Below, in pieces: positions 35,232-48,083 of a DNA stretch of 64,000 bases; position 1 is the stretch's first letter, and the number at the start of each line of letters is the position of its first letter. This DNA is from Filosporella fistucella (lineage: Eukaryota > Ascomycota > Leotiomycetes > Helotiales). Made by a program: the position numbers and the translations under genes. Below the pieces are notes generated by a model. It searched no databases. It was not told the origin of the DNA and saw nothing but the letters and a program-made list of their open reading frames with translations. Where the stretch lies: NCBI GenBank assembly GCA_030077755.1, contig JAQJZZ010000008.1:1922001-1986000 (forward strand). Direction: 5' to 3'.

Positions 35232-35617
35232 GCATCCGAAAGCGCCTCGTTGAGGCGTTATCCCAGGTCGTTGTGTTGTTAGCGGGGTATCCTAATGCTT
35301 GACAGCGCCAGTTGGAGTTGAGTAGGACAAGCAAGAATGGACAGTTGGAGTGGACGTATGCGGAACAATCATCTGGAAAAGGGTTGGTTCATGGCCATCT
35401 CCGATGTTGCTCTGCGCCTCACAGTCTTTCCAGTTTGAATGTCTTCGGTGATGGATGTACTTCGCCGCGTCTTCTGTTGACGATCTCAAGCGAACCATTG
35501 ATGACGACCAAGTCACACACAAATCTTCTCGACCCTTCGAGTTTATCATCTTGGCATCAACAACCCCAAACCAACAATGAGAGACCTCTTTCAACCTTGA
35601 ACATTTCGACGTGCACA
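35232..35617. promoter_or_regulatory. Divergent promoter between VPS9 and the ASNSD1-like gene
   Basis: A 386 bp segment lies between two start codons facing away from each other and must hold both promoters. No TATA box or named element is convincing in it. Confidence 0.5.
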
Positions 35618-37553
35618 ATGTGTGGGATCTATTCGTCAATTGCGACCAAAGGCTTCTGTAGCCCGGATGGCGAGCTGAAGCAGTTGCTTTGCAATAGAGG
35701 TCCTGATCATACAGGCACAGCACAAGAGTTGATCAAGACAAAGGCAGGACAAGAATATTTCGTTTCATTCTTGTCAACTGTTCTATCGTTGAGAGGAGGT
35801 CATGTCACTGCGCAGCCCTTTGCGGACTCTTTGAGCGGCTCTAAACTGTGTTGGAATGGAGAGGCTTGGAAAATTGGGACAGACCCCGTCATAGGTAACG
35901 ATGGCCAAGCAGTCTTCGAGAAGCTCATTGAAGCAAGTTCTATGTCCGATACCATTTTCGATTCAAAAATTGCTCTTCTCAAAGTCCTACAATGCATTTC
36001 TGGGCCATTTGCTTTCGTTTTTTTAGACAAAAAGCATGACCAGATCTATTTCGGAAGAGATCGTCTAGGTCGAAGGTCTCTCTTGTACAAAATTGGTGGC
36101 GATGCATCATCCTTAGAATTATCTAGTACTTCTGATCCCTCTTCGGGTCCGTGGCTGGAGGTGGAGGCTGATGCGGTCTACCAACTCTCACTTTATGAGA
36201 AGCAAATATCTCTATCGCACGAGAGCATCACGGACAAGTTGTCAATGGCTCTTGCGCCTATACACAAGCACTTATGGGTGAATCTAGAACAAGAAATGTT
36301 GGTATGTAATTGTTCAATTTGGTGGATTGGTCAGGTACTAATCTCAAACCCCAGAAGTTAACGTTGGGTAGATTCAATCGAGCTATACCGACAGAGGACG
36401 TTGCTTTGGACAGTGATACGGCATCAGTCGGCCAATTACATCACCATCTCAGTGAGTCTTTGAAGCTCAGGATCCTAAATGTTCCTCCACCCCAAATACA
36501 TGAACATGGAGCAGATGTTCGAGTTGCAATCCTCTTTTCCGGTGGACTGGATTGTACAGTGCTAGCTCGTATGGCACACGATATCTTGCCTTCAGATCAG
36601 CAGATTGATCTCCTCAATGTTGCGTTCGAAAATCCAAGGGTAGTACAGGCAGTCAAGAATGCTTCACTGCCGAAGCAGAAGTCTGGCAAACGGCGAAGTG
36701 AGCGTGAACACGTGCCCATTGTGGAAGAAGCTGTTTCAAATGCACAGTCTCCATATGAGAGCTGCCCTGACAGACAGACGGGAAGGAAAGCAGTCGAAGA
36801 GCTCCGCAAAGTTTGCCCTAATCGAACCTGGCGATTTGTTGCAGTGGGTTTGATTGTTTTCCCCTTGCAACCATCAAACTGAGATTGTATAGGTCGATAT
36901 TCCATATACGGAAACACTAGCGCATAGAGAGAAGGTTGTCAGCCTTATTCATCCCCACAACACCGAAATGGATCTCTCCATTGCATACGCATTATATTTT
37001 GCGGCACGTGGTTGCGGCACGGCAATGTCCAACACCAACAGTAACTCAATCCCGTACAGGACTCCCGCTCGTGTCCTCCTTTCTGGTCTTGGTGCCGACG
37101 AATTGTTCGGGGGTTACACCCGGCACGCCACAGCTTTCAGCAGGACTGGTTTTCCTGGACTTCTCGACGAGCTAAAATTAGACGTCGATAGACTTGGGAA
37201 ACGGAATCTAGGACGTGATGATCGAGTCATATCTCACTGGGGTCGAGAAGCCCGTTTTCCGTATCTCGATGAAGAATTTGTGAAATGGGCAGTGGAATGC
37301 CCGATATGGGAGAAATGTGGCTTCAGACTGAAGCCTTTGGGTCATAACGAGGAACCTGATATTGAGCCCGGAAAGAAGGTGCTTCGGCTTCTTGCCTATC
37401 ATTTAGGCATGCACTCTGTAGCAGTAGAGAAAAAGCGTGCGGTAGGTCAACTTCCCCAAATTGGATCACCAGCTGACATCTCAGATACAATTCGGTGCCA
37501 GGACAGCAAAGATGGAGATCGGAAGAATTAAAGGCACGGCACTCATATCTTAA
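35618..37553 (+). CDS. Asparagine synthetase domain-containing protein (ASNSD1/YML096W-like)
   Basis: Exons are 35618-36301, 36355-36843, 36893-37441 and 37485-37553. The protein starts MCGIYSS, so Cys2 can act as the N-terminal glutaminase nucleophile of a class II amidotransferase. The glutaminase fold continues in LLCNRGPDHTG, LRGGHVTAQPF and FLDKKHDQIYFGRDRLGRRSL. The synthetase half has a PP-loop VAILFSGGLDCTVLARM. The downstream motif VLLSGLGADELFGGYTRH and the helix DDRVISHWGREARFPYLDEE match the asparagine synthetase catalytic core. Length (about 595 aa) and the SGGLDC loop fit the ASNSD1/YML096W branch better than Asn1/Asn2. The biochemical reaction of that branch is not well established. 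The last exon adds the terminal IQFGARTAKMEIGRIKG, the usual end of this family. Confidence 0.93.
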
Positions 37554-40500
37554 ATTTCTCACACCCAAGAGCCTGTAGTTGGCAGTGATGATACCCAGAT
37601 ACTGCTGAATTGGACTGTGTACCAACGGAAGCTCATCCAACTTTGCTGCTCGTGCGTTTATGCTCACGCTGTAACCTGAGAGCATTGAGTGGATGCCGTG
37701 GGAGTCCTACATAGACAATTATGAAGTGGTAAAGGCAAGTCTGAGCCATAGTCCAGTGCAGGTGCATGACCTCCCAGTTTTCTCTCCCAGATAGAGGGCC
37801 ATCACATGGCGTATATTACAATTCTCGTTCATGGATGCCATACTTCAAGTCCTGCTTCATGGACAACTTTTTGCAAATTCACTCTTTTTCGTTCCAGTCC
37901 TCCGCCACTTCCTCACTGCATTAGTCGAGTCTCGAGACCAAGCATTATCAATCATTTTGTCAGCCTAACACCAGGAGCATAATCAAGTGATTGTCCTCCC
38001 GGCCTTGTTAAAAGACTTACTATCCCTCTTCCTTGCCACTTCGATAGCTCAGTTATATTTTGAAAGTCTTATCTCAGACTTATTTCCTAACGCTGTCTCG
38101 TACTCCGAGCAGATCTCAGATCTACTACTACTGATCTACTCGCCACATTACTTAAGTGCGGATACCGATGCTCCGCATCAAAACTCCGATCAACTACCAC
38201 GGGGCGGCATACCTCTATTAGAAAAGAGACCTAAAAGCCCCTGACTCTCTTTGTCTATCATTTTCAGCTCTCAAACGTTCGTGAATAGAGCGCGTGGCCC
38301 GCTAACCATTACCCCGGACGTCATTTTGCTGCCTTCTATACAGTAAACGGAATATGCTAAGTTAGTTGGAGTGACTGGCATCGCTGATTGGCGAGGACAA
38401 TTTCGCCCAGGTTATCCAGGTCTGTCTTCAGAAAGGTATCAGATGACAACTTTCCTTTTCATCGCTGAATTGGACCATAAGTAATACTTGCTTGAGGAAT
38501 ATCAATGGCCTCATCTTGTTAACAAACCTATGTCATCGGTTTCACGACCAATGCAGAGAACACTACTTGGAAGAGTGACTTATTATATCCGGATTCTGGG
38601 AGTTGTTTTTGATGAAGGGGAGGCGTCCGATTCGCATCGCGTTAAGACAGTCTCACAACACCGTTGAGAGGCGCTGCCGGCTTGGAATGTTAATGCTGCT
38701 CACCGCTTCGATCCGAGACCGCTCCCGCGAGGGTTCTAGACCTAAAAAGTACTCCTTGAAGAAAAAGTAAAATGGGTCTTGGTGATCTTCAGACGAAGTA
38801 TTTGGGAATATACAGATTCGGGACATCTCGTATCATAATGTCTCAAAGTTTCCTGCCAAGGCCTTCGCTGGGAGAAGGTGCCCCACTCAAGATTACGAGG
38901 AATCAGGGTGCAGCCAGGAAAGATTGGTGTGAGGGGATGCGGATCTCCCGGCGAGCCATCTGCAACTTTCTTTTGATCCTGCCAGATGCCTCCCGCAAGG
39001 CAAGGCAGCCTAGACAGGAAAGAAAGGCGGGAGAATCCTGCCTCTGACTCGCCCTGGGAGATGCTTCAGAGATTCTCCGTTGCTCTTCTTTCCTTTCAAG
39101 GGTTTGGATTTGTGATGGTCCACCACACACACGTACAGCCTGATGTACATACGGAGTACAGTACGGTAGAGTATGTTCTGCATACTCCATACAAGGCCTA
39201 AGCCCCTCTACGCGCCGAGGCTGGAATCGCTGAACGTGGGTTGACGCAAGCGTAGCTCCGAATTTGACGGTTGAAACCTTGCACCACACCATCACCAAAG
39301 TGTCGACAAGGTTGTCTTTTCCACAAGATGTGCGCCAACATTCCTTAGCCTGCTCGATGGCTGAAAATGGGTCACATGGCACTAATCGAGAGGGATGCAG
39401 GTGCGGCTCTGCCCGAGAATGTGAGGGAGCGAGGAAGAAGAAAAGAAAATGGGAGAGATTGTAGGTGGTTGAATCTGGATTCTTGCTTCTGGAGTTTGAC
39501 CGCCGTTCGAGGGGTCTCGCAAGGCTCATTGCAAGGGGTTTAGCCATACGTATTGCAGGATGACTGTTGTAAAGTGCGGCGTAGATGAATCCTTTATTGA
39601 TAGGACAATTTGATAGGGTCTGTATATACGATAGAAGCCTTGCTGTCTGTTTTCCCTTCGCATCCATCATCCAACTCTAGTTTATGGTCAAGGATCAATG
39701 ACGGCTTCAACTGGAGGAGGATGAACGGACCTTTTTTGGGCTCGAGCTTTCCGCATGAGCATGAACATGGCTGTTGCTCAACTTGCACTTGCTCTGCGTC
39801 TATCTGTCTGGGGTTGACACACACCAACACCAGCAGCAGTGTCCCTCTCACACACATATCCGTACCGTACCGGCGTACACACATGAAAGTTCCAGCTTAC
39901 TCACGTCTCCTGTCGCGAAAGTCGCGGCGGTGTTCTGATCTGAACTCCAACCCGTATTCCGTCCCATGGCATGAGAACAATCATGTCGATTTCTTGCCAT
40001 TTTCAGGCTTGATTTAGTGCAAAGAACTTGAAAATGACCAATCTGTCTCAGCCGTGGCGCCGCCTGGAGTCAATGAATGTGGGGTCGGCCAGCTTCAGTG
40101 GCCAATGAGGGGCGATCAGAGAGTAACTGATATGATGATATCAAACCCATGAGCCATCTAATTACCCCCTCCACAAAATAAAATCTATAGTCTGTCTGTA
40201 CTGTGAGATAGGATAGGTAGGCGAGGTAGGGAAGCATTTTTCACCATCGACAACTAGGTAAAGTCGCTCACTCGCTCGATCGCTCGTCTCTCAATCGATG
40301 AAATGGTCTCGATGGTCAATGACTCTTCGTGACCAATACGAGCATATAATAAAGCACACCCTGGGTTGTAATCATTCGGCACGGGTGCCTGTTTACCTTG
40401 CCTGGTCATCAACCTTGTAGAAATCCCGCGCCCAAGACCAGAAACAGAGGAAATGGGAACCGGCCCTCTAATGCTGTTGCAGCGTTGCAGTGTTGCAATA

Positions 40501-43204
40501 ATGTTACTCTTGTATCTTGCTTGCTGCGTCCTGGACCGTCAAAAGTTATTTCCTGTCCTGTCTTGTTCTTGCCTTGCCGCTTGGTTTGGCGTGGCACTGG
40601 CAGATATCGATTTCCTATCTTTTGCTCACCATTCTTCAATATTCGGCCACCAACATTCACCATGACCATGACCCCGCCTGCGGAAACCATGCCCCGCAAT
40701 AATGGAATGCTATTTTGCTGCACTTTCTGGATGACGCTAAACTCAACCAGGTAGTAGCTCGCAGATAACATCCTCTTTAGCGCTTGATGCAAGTGAACGA
40801 TTTGGCTTGCCGGCTTGAGCTCGGAGTTGATGCTCGATGAACATGAGGTGAGGTGAGGTGAGGTGAGGTGAGGGACTCGGAGTTGATTTAATGGAGTAAG
40901 AACATGAGGAAATGTCTCATCGCTTCCTGATGCCCGATCTTTCGATTTCTAAAGTAGCAAAGCATACCTATGTCGATGCCATTTAATTATCTACCTACTT
41001 GATGCTTGAAGTAAATCGATATCGGTAAAGGGCTGGAGTCGCTGGATGACCTGAAAGCTGTGCTGCACACACGTTCCTACTTTCGGTTCTCTCCTCCTCT
41101 GTTCCACTAGGCTGCTGTACGTACTGGGATGTTGTAAAAGTACCTCCGCAGGCTGATCTCGATTATTACTCCAACCGATCCTCTCTCATGGCGCGAATAC
41201 AACAATCAGACAAAAACTTACGGATACCCAGATAGCCTACTTACGAGCACTTAGGCAGCGCAAGTAACGCCTCTTCATCATTGTTATTACGACTTAAAGA
41301 CCGTCAGACGTCCAGGTTTCACCGTTAGCCGACTCATCCGCCGCGAGGGAGAGACAGGAATAGAACTGGACGCGCGCATATCCTGTAACCGTTCTTTTGA
41401 AGGGCAAGTGTCGACACTGTGTTCCATCGTCTCAGTCCAGTCCAATCCAGTAGCCCCGTAAATGACAACGGTATCTTGATTCAGAGACACTGTTCCAGAA
41501 GGCCACCGTAACCCAAGACAAGCAAGCAGCAATTCTCTTCGGCCGAGGTTTTTATTACACGGAATCTCGGACGTCTGGCTTGAAAGAACGACGCCTTTCC
41601 AATACGGACAGAGAGCGATTCCCGTGCCGTGGCTGAGAGGCGGGAGTCCATGTCAGCGAAGCACAGCTTAATCTTGCGACTCCTTTTCGGTGCATCTTCC
41701 ATTCAGCCTGCTTTGGATGCGAATTGTGAGTGATTTGTGGATGACATCGATGACAATACCGTCAATTTCAGGTCCAAGAGCTGTATTGTCGCCTCTCGAG
41801 AGTAGCATGGTAGGGAAGCCCAATACTGGCCATTGATATTGCTTCGGGTAAGCAGCCTATCCAGCAGAGATCCAGCACGAAATCGAAATCGAAATCAGAT
41901 TCCCAGATCAGAGCTGTTGACTCTGCTGCTCTGTCATTTGCTCGTCGCATCGCACCGAATCATCAATCCAACACCTTTCTTCTCCCAATAAGTCGCCATC
42001 CTTCTCTCATACTTGTCTCCGCTGCTGCACGTCTGCGTCTCTGCACAGTGCACACATTCTCGGTCTTCGCAGTCGACCCCATAATTGACCTTTCCATATT
42101 GCGTACGCCGAACCAGCTACCAGCCAGAAAAGAGAAGCCAGGCTCCCTTACCTATCCGCTGTTACCTTGTCACCAAACAAACTTCTGCCATACGGTAGCA
42201 TACCATCTCATACCATATCTCTACCAACCGCACTTTCCCTCGACCTTGTCTTACCATCAGCATCCCCATACCAGACCGGTACTGCCCTCAGGCTCTATAT
42301 CCGTCCCATCCATTACCATCCTACCCCATTGCTTCGTTGCTTCGTCCCCTAGCTGTTCTCCCCAGCTGCTTCCACTCATCCTGTGGTGTTCAGCTGTGTG
42401 TTCGCCATAGTGGTCTCGCCAATCGCGCCGTGCGGCAATAAGTACTGTATCGTGAACTCGGACTGGCTTTCGTTGGTTCTCAGAACTACTGTATCGCTTC
42501 TCCCCGGAAACTTCAGAGTCCTTGCGTCTGTCATTGCGCAACAAGGGTTCCGGGCTGGCACTGACACTGACTGACTGGCAGCTTGTGTCCAGCGCAAAGC
42601 GGGACGAAGCTCACCCACTAGAGCCTCTTGTTCCTTCTGCCCCAAAGTCTCCGTCTCCACTGGTTCAAGACCGTAAACCAGACCAGACCAGCAACAGTGC
42701 AGCGCAGCACCGACCATTCCATTACTGCATCAAGCCCAGCTTCCATCACCTCTTCCCAGCACCAAATTTCTTCCACCATCATCAACCGGACGTATCGAAG
42801 CGCATCGCATCGTGGGGCAAAAACCAACCTACAATCCGACCAACTGCGGCATCCTACTTCTCGCCTTTCGATCCAACCCAACCGCAACCCAGCCAAACGG
42901 TTATTCGCAAGTTTATCGATTCATCCTCAACTCGCCCAAATCGCAAAGTTCGTCAGTCCTCGTCCTCGACCCGCCGCAGTCCAATCGTTGTCGCGTTGCA
43001 TCAAACCTGCAAGGCAAGGCCTTCCGCCTTCCCGCTGCATCGCTTATCAACTCACTGGAATCTGGATGCAGAGCTGAACGTTTCTTCACTTCTGCGCATC
43101 TGGGCGCACCAGCGCTGAAGCTTTTGACACCGGACACAGTCTGAACTGTGAGGTGTTGAAGAGTAATTCTTGCTGATCGCCGACCGTTTTTGCCATCAGT
43201 GGCG
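37554..43204. other. 5.65 kb gene-poor region
   Basis: The longest stretch without a supported gene in the window. ORFs of 60-255 codons exist on both strands but none has domain-like composition or supporting splice context. It contains a TACGGAGTA 9-mer at 39150-39158, a GAGGT pentanucleotide tract at 40845-40873 and, from about 42000 to 43200, a C- and T-rich segment with overlapping open frames. That segment most likely represents the long leader and promoter of the gene at 43205. Degraded transposon remnants or non-coding RNA cannot be excluded by eye. Confidence 0.5.
40845..40873. repeat. GAGGT pentanucleotide microsatellite
   Basis: Five perfect GAGGT units plus a partial sixth. A CTCGGAGTTGAT sequence occurs on both sides (about 40820 and 40876), each followed within about 25 bp by AACATGAGG, so the array lies inside an imperfect direct duplication. 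Confidence 0.85.
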
Positions 43205-45438
43205 ATGTACTCGGCGCAGACATCGAATGGACTTGGAGTGACCGACGGTTCTGGCACCATCAATCCCGCAGCATTATCAGGTATGAACCCTTCAAATCTT
43301 ATAGCCCCACTCGAATCGCCGGAAGAATTGAATCATGCCATGGGTGATGGCAGGTAGTATTGATTTGCGACGTGAAGTTGTTGTTCAAGAGAATTTCTGC
43401 TGATACGTGATCGCGATACAGGAGTCCTATCGAACCCCACCGCGACAATTACACCAGACACGAGTCCTCGAGGCATCAAACGCAGTCGCTCTCCAGATAC
43501 TTACGGCGACCTTAGCTCTGGAGATCATCTAGGGGATGACGGTACGTGATCTCGAATGGATTTGTTTCCCTTCGACGACTTCGTCATGTTGTGGTTGCAC
43601 TCATGTGTTACAGTTGCGCGTGCGCCGACACAGAACATTTGCTGACATTCATCGTTCTAGGTGACTCAAAACCGCGAAAAAGAGGCCGACCGATGAAATC
43701 AAGACCTCCCGGTGCTCCACCAGAAAGCCCAAATCAGACCCAAATGTCTTTATCTCAGGGTGTCCCTCCCCAAACCCCCCAGTCGCAGACTGCCCCTCTG
43801 CCCTCCCAATTGACCAACATCACACCTACTCAAGCATCACCGCCAAAGTCTACGCCAACAAAGACCGTGATCAAGGCACTTCCAACTGTGAGGGATCATA
43901 CCACAGATCAGTTGGGTCCAGAAGGAGATGAGTATATTCCACGAGAGTACGATGAAGCAGGCGAAAAGAAAGTCACAGCTACCGGCCAACTCATGGATGG
44001 TCGAAGTTACAGATGCCGTACCTTCTTCGTACCAAATAGAGGAGACAAATTATTCATGCTTGCCACCGAATGCGCAAGAGTCTTGGGCTATCGAGACTCA
44101 TATTTACTATTCAACAAGAACAGATCGTTGTACAAAATCATCGCTACTCAGGCCGAGAAGGAAGATCTCATTCATCAAGAAATCCTACCTTTCTCCTATC
44201 GCTCCCGGCAAATCGCAATCGTCACGGCTAGATCAATGTTCCGACAGTTTGGTAGCAGGGTCATTGTGAACGGTAGGCGCGTAAGAGATGACTACTGGGA
44301 AAGTAAAGCCAGAAAGCAAGGATTTACAGAGGAAGATCTTGCTGGAGAGAAACGACCCGGAGCTGCCAAAGCAAGGGATGCAGCTGCAGCGGAGGCTAAT
44401 GCAACGGCAAACTTGTCGCTTGGTCATCATGGCGATATCGTTTATAGCAACAACCCTGGGCATTTCAGCGTTCATCCTCAACCTCAAACTGTTCAGCCCG
44501 GCATGATAGGCGCACCAGGAGGTGCAACAATGCTTCCAATGATTACCTTGGCTCCTGAGCAACCCGAAACCCGGCTTAGAGACTACAGCAACATTCAGCG
44601 TCCACGACAGGAAATCACAGGACCCCCATACCAAGATCGTACTCAAGCAACACCACCGAATGAACTCTTGACACAAGCACATCAAGCAGCCGAATACAAC
44701 AAGCAAGTCAATTTGCAACGAAATCGGGGCAACGAATTCCTTGAACGTCGCTGGAGACAACCTCATGAGGCACCTCCTTCTAATCTTGCACCCCAACCCA
44801 TAGGGACAAGTGATGGACTGCCGTCTACGCAAGCTCTTCAGTCTCCACGACCATCGCAAAGTGGTGTCCAGCAACCAGCCATGTCGCAACAGACGCCACA
44901 ACACATGGTCTCGGCTCAGGCTTATTCTCAACCTCAACACCAGCAAAGCACTATTGCCCAGACCCCTCTAAGAAATGTTGCTCAGCCCTCTATTCGTCCC
45001 GAGCAAATGGGTAGATCTCCTGGGCTGCCACTAGGTGCTGGTAGCATTGGCCAAGGTGGAAATCCCTACGCTTTCCCGCAACAACAGCAACAACAAACCC
45101 AAATGTGGGCTCCATCTCAAGCACAGCAATCACCACAGCACTTCCAAGGTTATGGCTCCCATGGAGCGCAGCAATCGCCTCACATCCAACAGACACCTCA
45201 CCAACCACCCCCACAGTTACGTCAGTCGAGCAGTAACCCTCAAATGCAACCAGCTTTGCAATATCCTGGTATGCAAGGAATGGGTCAAGGCTATCCAGCA
45301 CCTCAGCGAGGCATGTATCCTGATCAAGGAGCACAGCAATTTATGCCGACGGCCACGTCCGGGCCACAGTCAAGCGGCCAGGGATGGGCCGGACAACCAC
45401 CAGGCGGAAACTGGGGCTGGAGTGGACAGCCACAGTAA
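43205..45438 (+). CDS. Chromatin-remodelling complex subunit, Rsc7/Swp82 family
   Basis: A subunit of RSC or SWI/SNF-type nucleosome remodellers. Exons are 43205-43280, 43422-43541 and 43661-45438. The N-terminus MYSAQTSNGLG is followed by a nuclear-type segment (RGIKRSRSPDT) and an AT-hook-like KPRKRGRPMKSRPPG. The CRC_subunit (Rsc7/Swp82) domain is well conserved. It runs from TATGQLMDGRSYRCRTFFVP through LATECARVLGYRDSYLLFNK and DLIHQEILPFSYRSRQIAIV to FGSRVIVNGRRVRDDYWE. The remaining 300 residues are Gln/Pro-rich (several QQQ runs) and probably disordered. The same paralogy group covers Rsc7/Npl6 and Swp82, so I leave the gene symbol open. The gene is preceded by a very long gene-free region. 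Confidence 0.92.
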
Positions 45439-46770
45439 TTGTCTGTCAGAGACAATATTAAGTATTACGTCTTATGAAACTGATGGAACAATGATGAGTA
45501 CATATATACATGACTTGAATGTATTGTGTATAGCATCATGAAGGATTGGAACCAACGCAGCGTCTCACATCCAAGCAAATCGATAGTAATGGGAGGGAGG
45601 TGGAAGTTTCGTGGTTTGCAAGTATCTGGTAGTTGCATGGCCAGGTAGAGGAGTTGGCGTCATTTCCTTCGTGGCGGATTTCATTTGTCTTTCCTGCTAT
45701 ACTGCTTCTTGTACAGTACAGCACCCCGTCCCGGCTCGTTCGGCAGTGATACCTTCCTGTTCTAATGTCTGTCGTTAATTACATTTCGTTGTTCCTTTAC
45801 GCATACCTTTACTTCTGGCCCTCTTTGGTAGCTTTAGCTGAACGTCGTGGTCGTCCTCGGACTATTGATTCATTTCTTTTTGCAGGATTTGTGTTACTGG
45901 GAAGGAATTTCGTGTACTTGGCACATATTGGCATGCGGGCTTTGCGCTTGACTGAGCATATTCATGGTCTGCAGGATTCTTTATTGTTGTAGCTCTGGTT
46001 TTGGGATATACATGTCTGCATTGCATTTTTTGCAGGTGGTTTGTTAGTCATTCATGAAACGCTGGACGGAGTTGTGAGGTCAATGGGTTACCCTTCTTCA
46101 TTTGCCTTCGGTGCAAGTATGAATAATTAAGCTTGATACCTGTCCTCGCTATCCTTTGTGTAAAGAGTGATGGTTTCAATATTTCTTTTGTATATATTGT
46201 CCCACCGGTTGTATGGGGGACGAGAGATTGATTAATTGTGATTTTTAGGGTGAGGGTTGGCATTGATTGTCGAGCTTGACATGTGTTTGCTCTCGACGGA
46301 GAAAACCCAGTGTCTGCAATAGGGACAGAACAAATTTATCTCCATTCAGCCAAGTATTGTTCCTTGTTTGCCGCTCATAGGACAATTGATTTGCACATTT
46401 TGTAATGGATGAGTTGGTAAGCGCACCCCAGATGCTGATCACCGTTCGTCGTACCGCTCCAATCAATGAGCGCCATTTTCGGTCTATTGCGGCGAAATTT
46501 TGACATCTTCCCCACAACACTAATTTGTTCGACCCGGTACACAATAGCGGGGTTACCATTATGTGATGCGGGGGTTAGAATTGGTGGAATTACTTTTGGG
46601 AATAATTGAGGGTAGCAGCTTCCTCTATGGGACTATGACCCTTTTTTTAGTCTGAAAGTTTTTGGGGTCTTATATAAATGCTATGAATCGCGTTTGGAGA
46701 ATGTCCTTTTGGAGCGGCTTTGTACAGAAATCGGATCCAGAAGGCTTTTCCACTCGTTGATTGCCTAGCC
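45439..46770. other. 1.3 kb intergenic region
   Basis: No supported gene. A 75-codon ORF at 45765-45992 is hydrophobic but has no supporting context. The last 100 bp before 46771 include TATATAAA at about 46672-46679, a likely TATA element for the galactanase gene. Confidence 0.45.
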
Positions 46771-48083
46771 ATGCGTCTCCAGGCCTTCTTTTGCTTATTC
46801 CTCCCTCTGGTATCTGCCATTCCCACCGAAAGTTCAAGGTAAATCCCATATTACCAACCAAGTTATAGAGATCTAAACAATTCGTTAGTCAACATGGAGG
46901 GCAAGCATACTTCTATAAAGGCCATGATCTGAGTTCTCTAAAAACCTTAGAGGATGGAGGAGCTATATATAAAGATACTGCTCGCAACAATCAAACTCGA
47001 CCAGCTGAAGCTATCCTAGGTGACGGTGGTATGAATACAGTGCGACTTCGCATATGGGTAAATCCTGAAGGAGGAACGAATGGACTAGACTACAATCTCG
47101 AGCTTGCAAAGAGGTTTCAAAAGGAAGGATACAAAATATATCTTGACTTCCACTTTTCGTATGTTATACGACCTAACAGAATTTCCAGCCATTGAAGGAG
47201 AGCTCAGCTGACATACGAATAGAGACTCATGGGCAGATCCAAATAAACAACCCCCTCCTGTGGCATGGCCAACGACTTTAAAGCCATTGGCAGCAACTCT
47301 CAGGAAATACGTCAAGGACACGCTTGTGTCTTTCCAAGAAGCAGGCATCAAACTCGAAATCGTAGCTCTAGGAAACGAAATCCGCCACGGTCTCCTCTGG
47401 CCTGTCGGCTACGTAGACGTCGACGTCCAGCCCTGGTCGAAGACAGTATCCAATTTCTCCTCTCTCGCAACACTCTACAAGTCAGCTCGCGCAGGCGTAG
47501 ATGATGCAATCCATGCCGGTGTCTCGAAACCCCAGGTCATGATTCATATCGATAACGGCTGGAATTTAACTCTCCAAGAACGTTGGTTTGGGGCTCTAGT
47601 CGCGAATGGAGTATCTGTTAGTGCATGGGATGTTTTCGGATTTTCATTCTATCCTTTCTATGGCACTGCGGCTACATTCTCTAATCTGAGAACGACATTA
47701 AATGCTTTGGCCGTGAAGTATAGGAAACCGTTACAGATAGTGGAGACAGATTATCCAGCTATATGTAATGGGCAATACAATCCTATTCCCGAGTCTTCGG
47801 AGCCGGAGATTGCTTATTCAGTCGAAGGACAGAAGGTTTGGGTTAGTGAGGTTATTGAAATTGTTAGGAAGGTGCCGTTTGGTTTGGGAAGAGGAGTCCA
47901 TTACTGGGAGCCGGCTTGGTTGAAGTAAGTTCTTGAACCGAGGTCTGGGAGATATGCTAATAGGGAGACAGTAATACTTCTTTAGGAAGTGATTGCAACG
48001 ATGCTATTCTGTTCACGCCAGATTATAGCGGGTGGCCAAAGACTGTTGGTTATTCGAGGAGTTCGGTGAATATGTTCAGATAG
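46771..48083 (+). CDS. Secreted arabinogalactan endo-beta-1,4-galactanase (GH53)
   Basis: An enzyme that cleaves beta-1,4-galactan side chains of pectin, acting outside the cell. Exons are 46771-46838, 46889-47158, 47223-47924 and 47972-48083. The signal peptide MRLQAFFCLFLPLVSAIP is short and clear. The (beta/alpha)8 barrel is recognisable by FYKGHDLSSLKTLEDGG, GGMNTVRLRIWVNPEGG and KIYLDFHFSDSWADPNKQ. The predicted acid/base glutamate lies in IVALGNEIRHGLLWP and the nucleophile in LQIVETDYPAIC. FGFSFYPFYGT and GVHYWEPAWLN are also family landmarks. The overall length of about 383 aa is as usual for fungal GH53. A TATA-like box sits about 95 bp upstream. The presence of this enzyme suggests a plant-associated or saprotrophic lifestyle. 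Confidence 0.95.

Noticed and set aside
38903..39670. 255-codon ORF on the minus strand
   Set aside because: No domain-like pattern, high Arg/Ser/Cys scatter, no splice context; consistent with chance in GC-moderate intergenic DNA.
42048..43144. Several overlapping ORFs in all three plus frames
   Set aside because: The C-rich, stop-poor composition opens all frames at once; the next gene's leader is the simpler reading.
45765..45992. 75-codon hydrophobic ORF
   Set aside because: Too short, no conserved motif, downstream of a complete gene; likely 3' noncoding.
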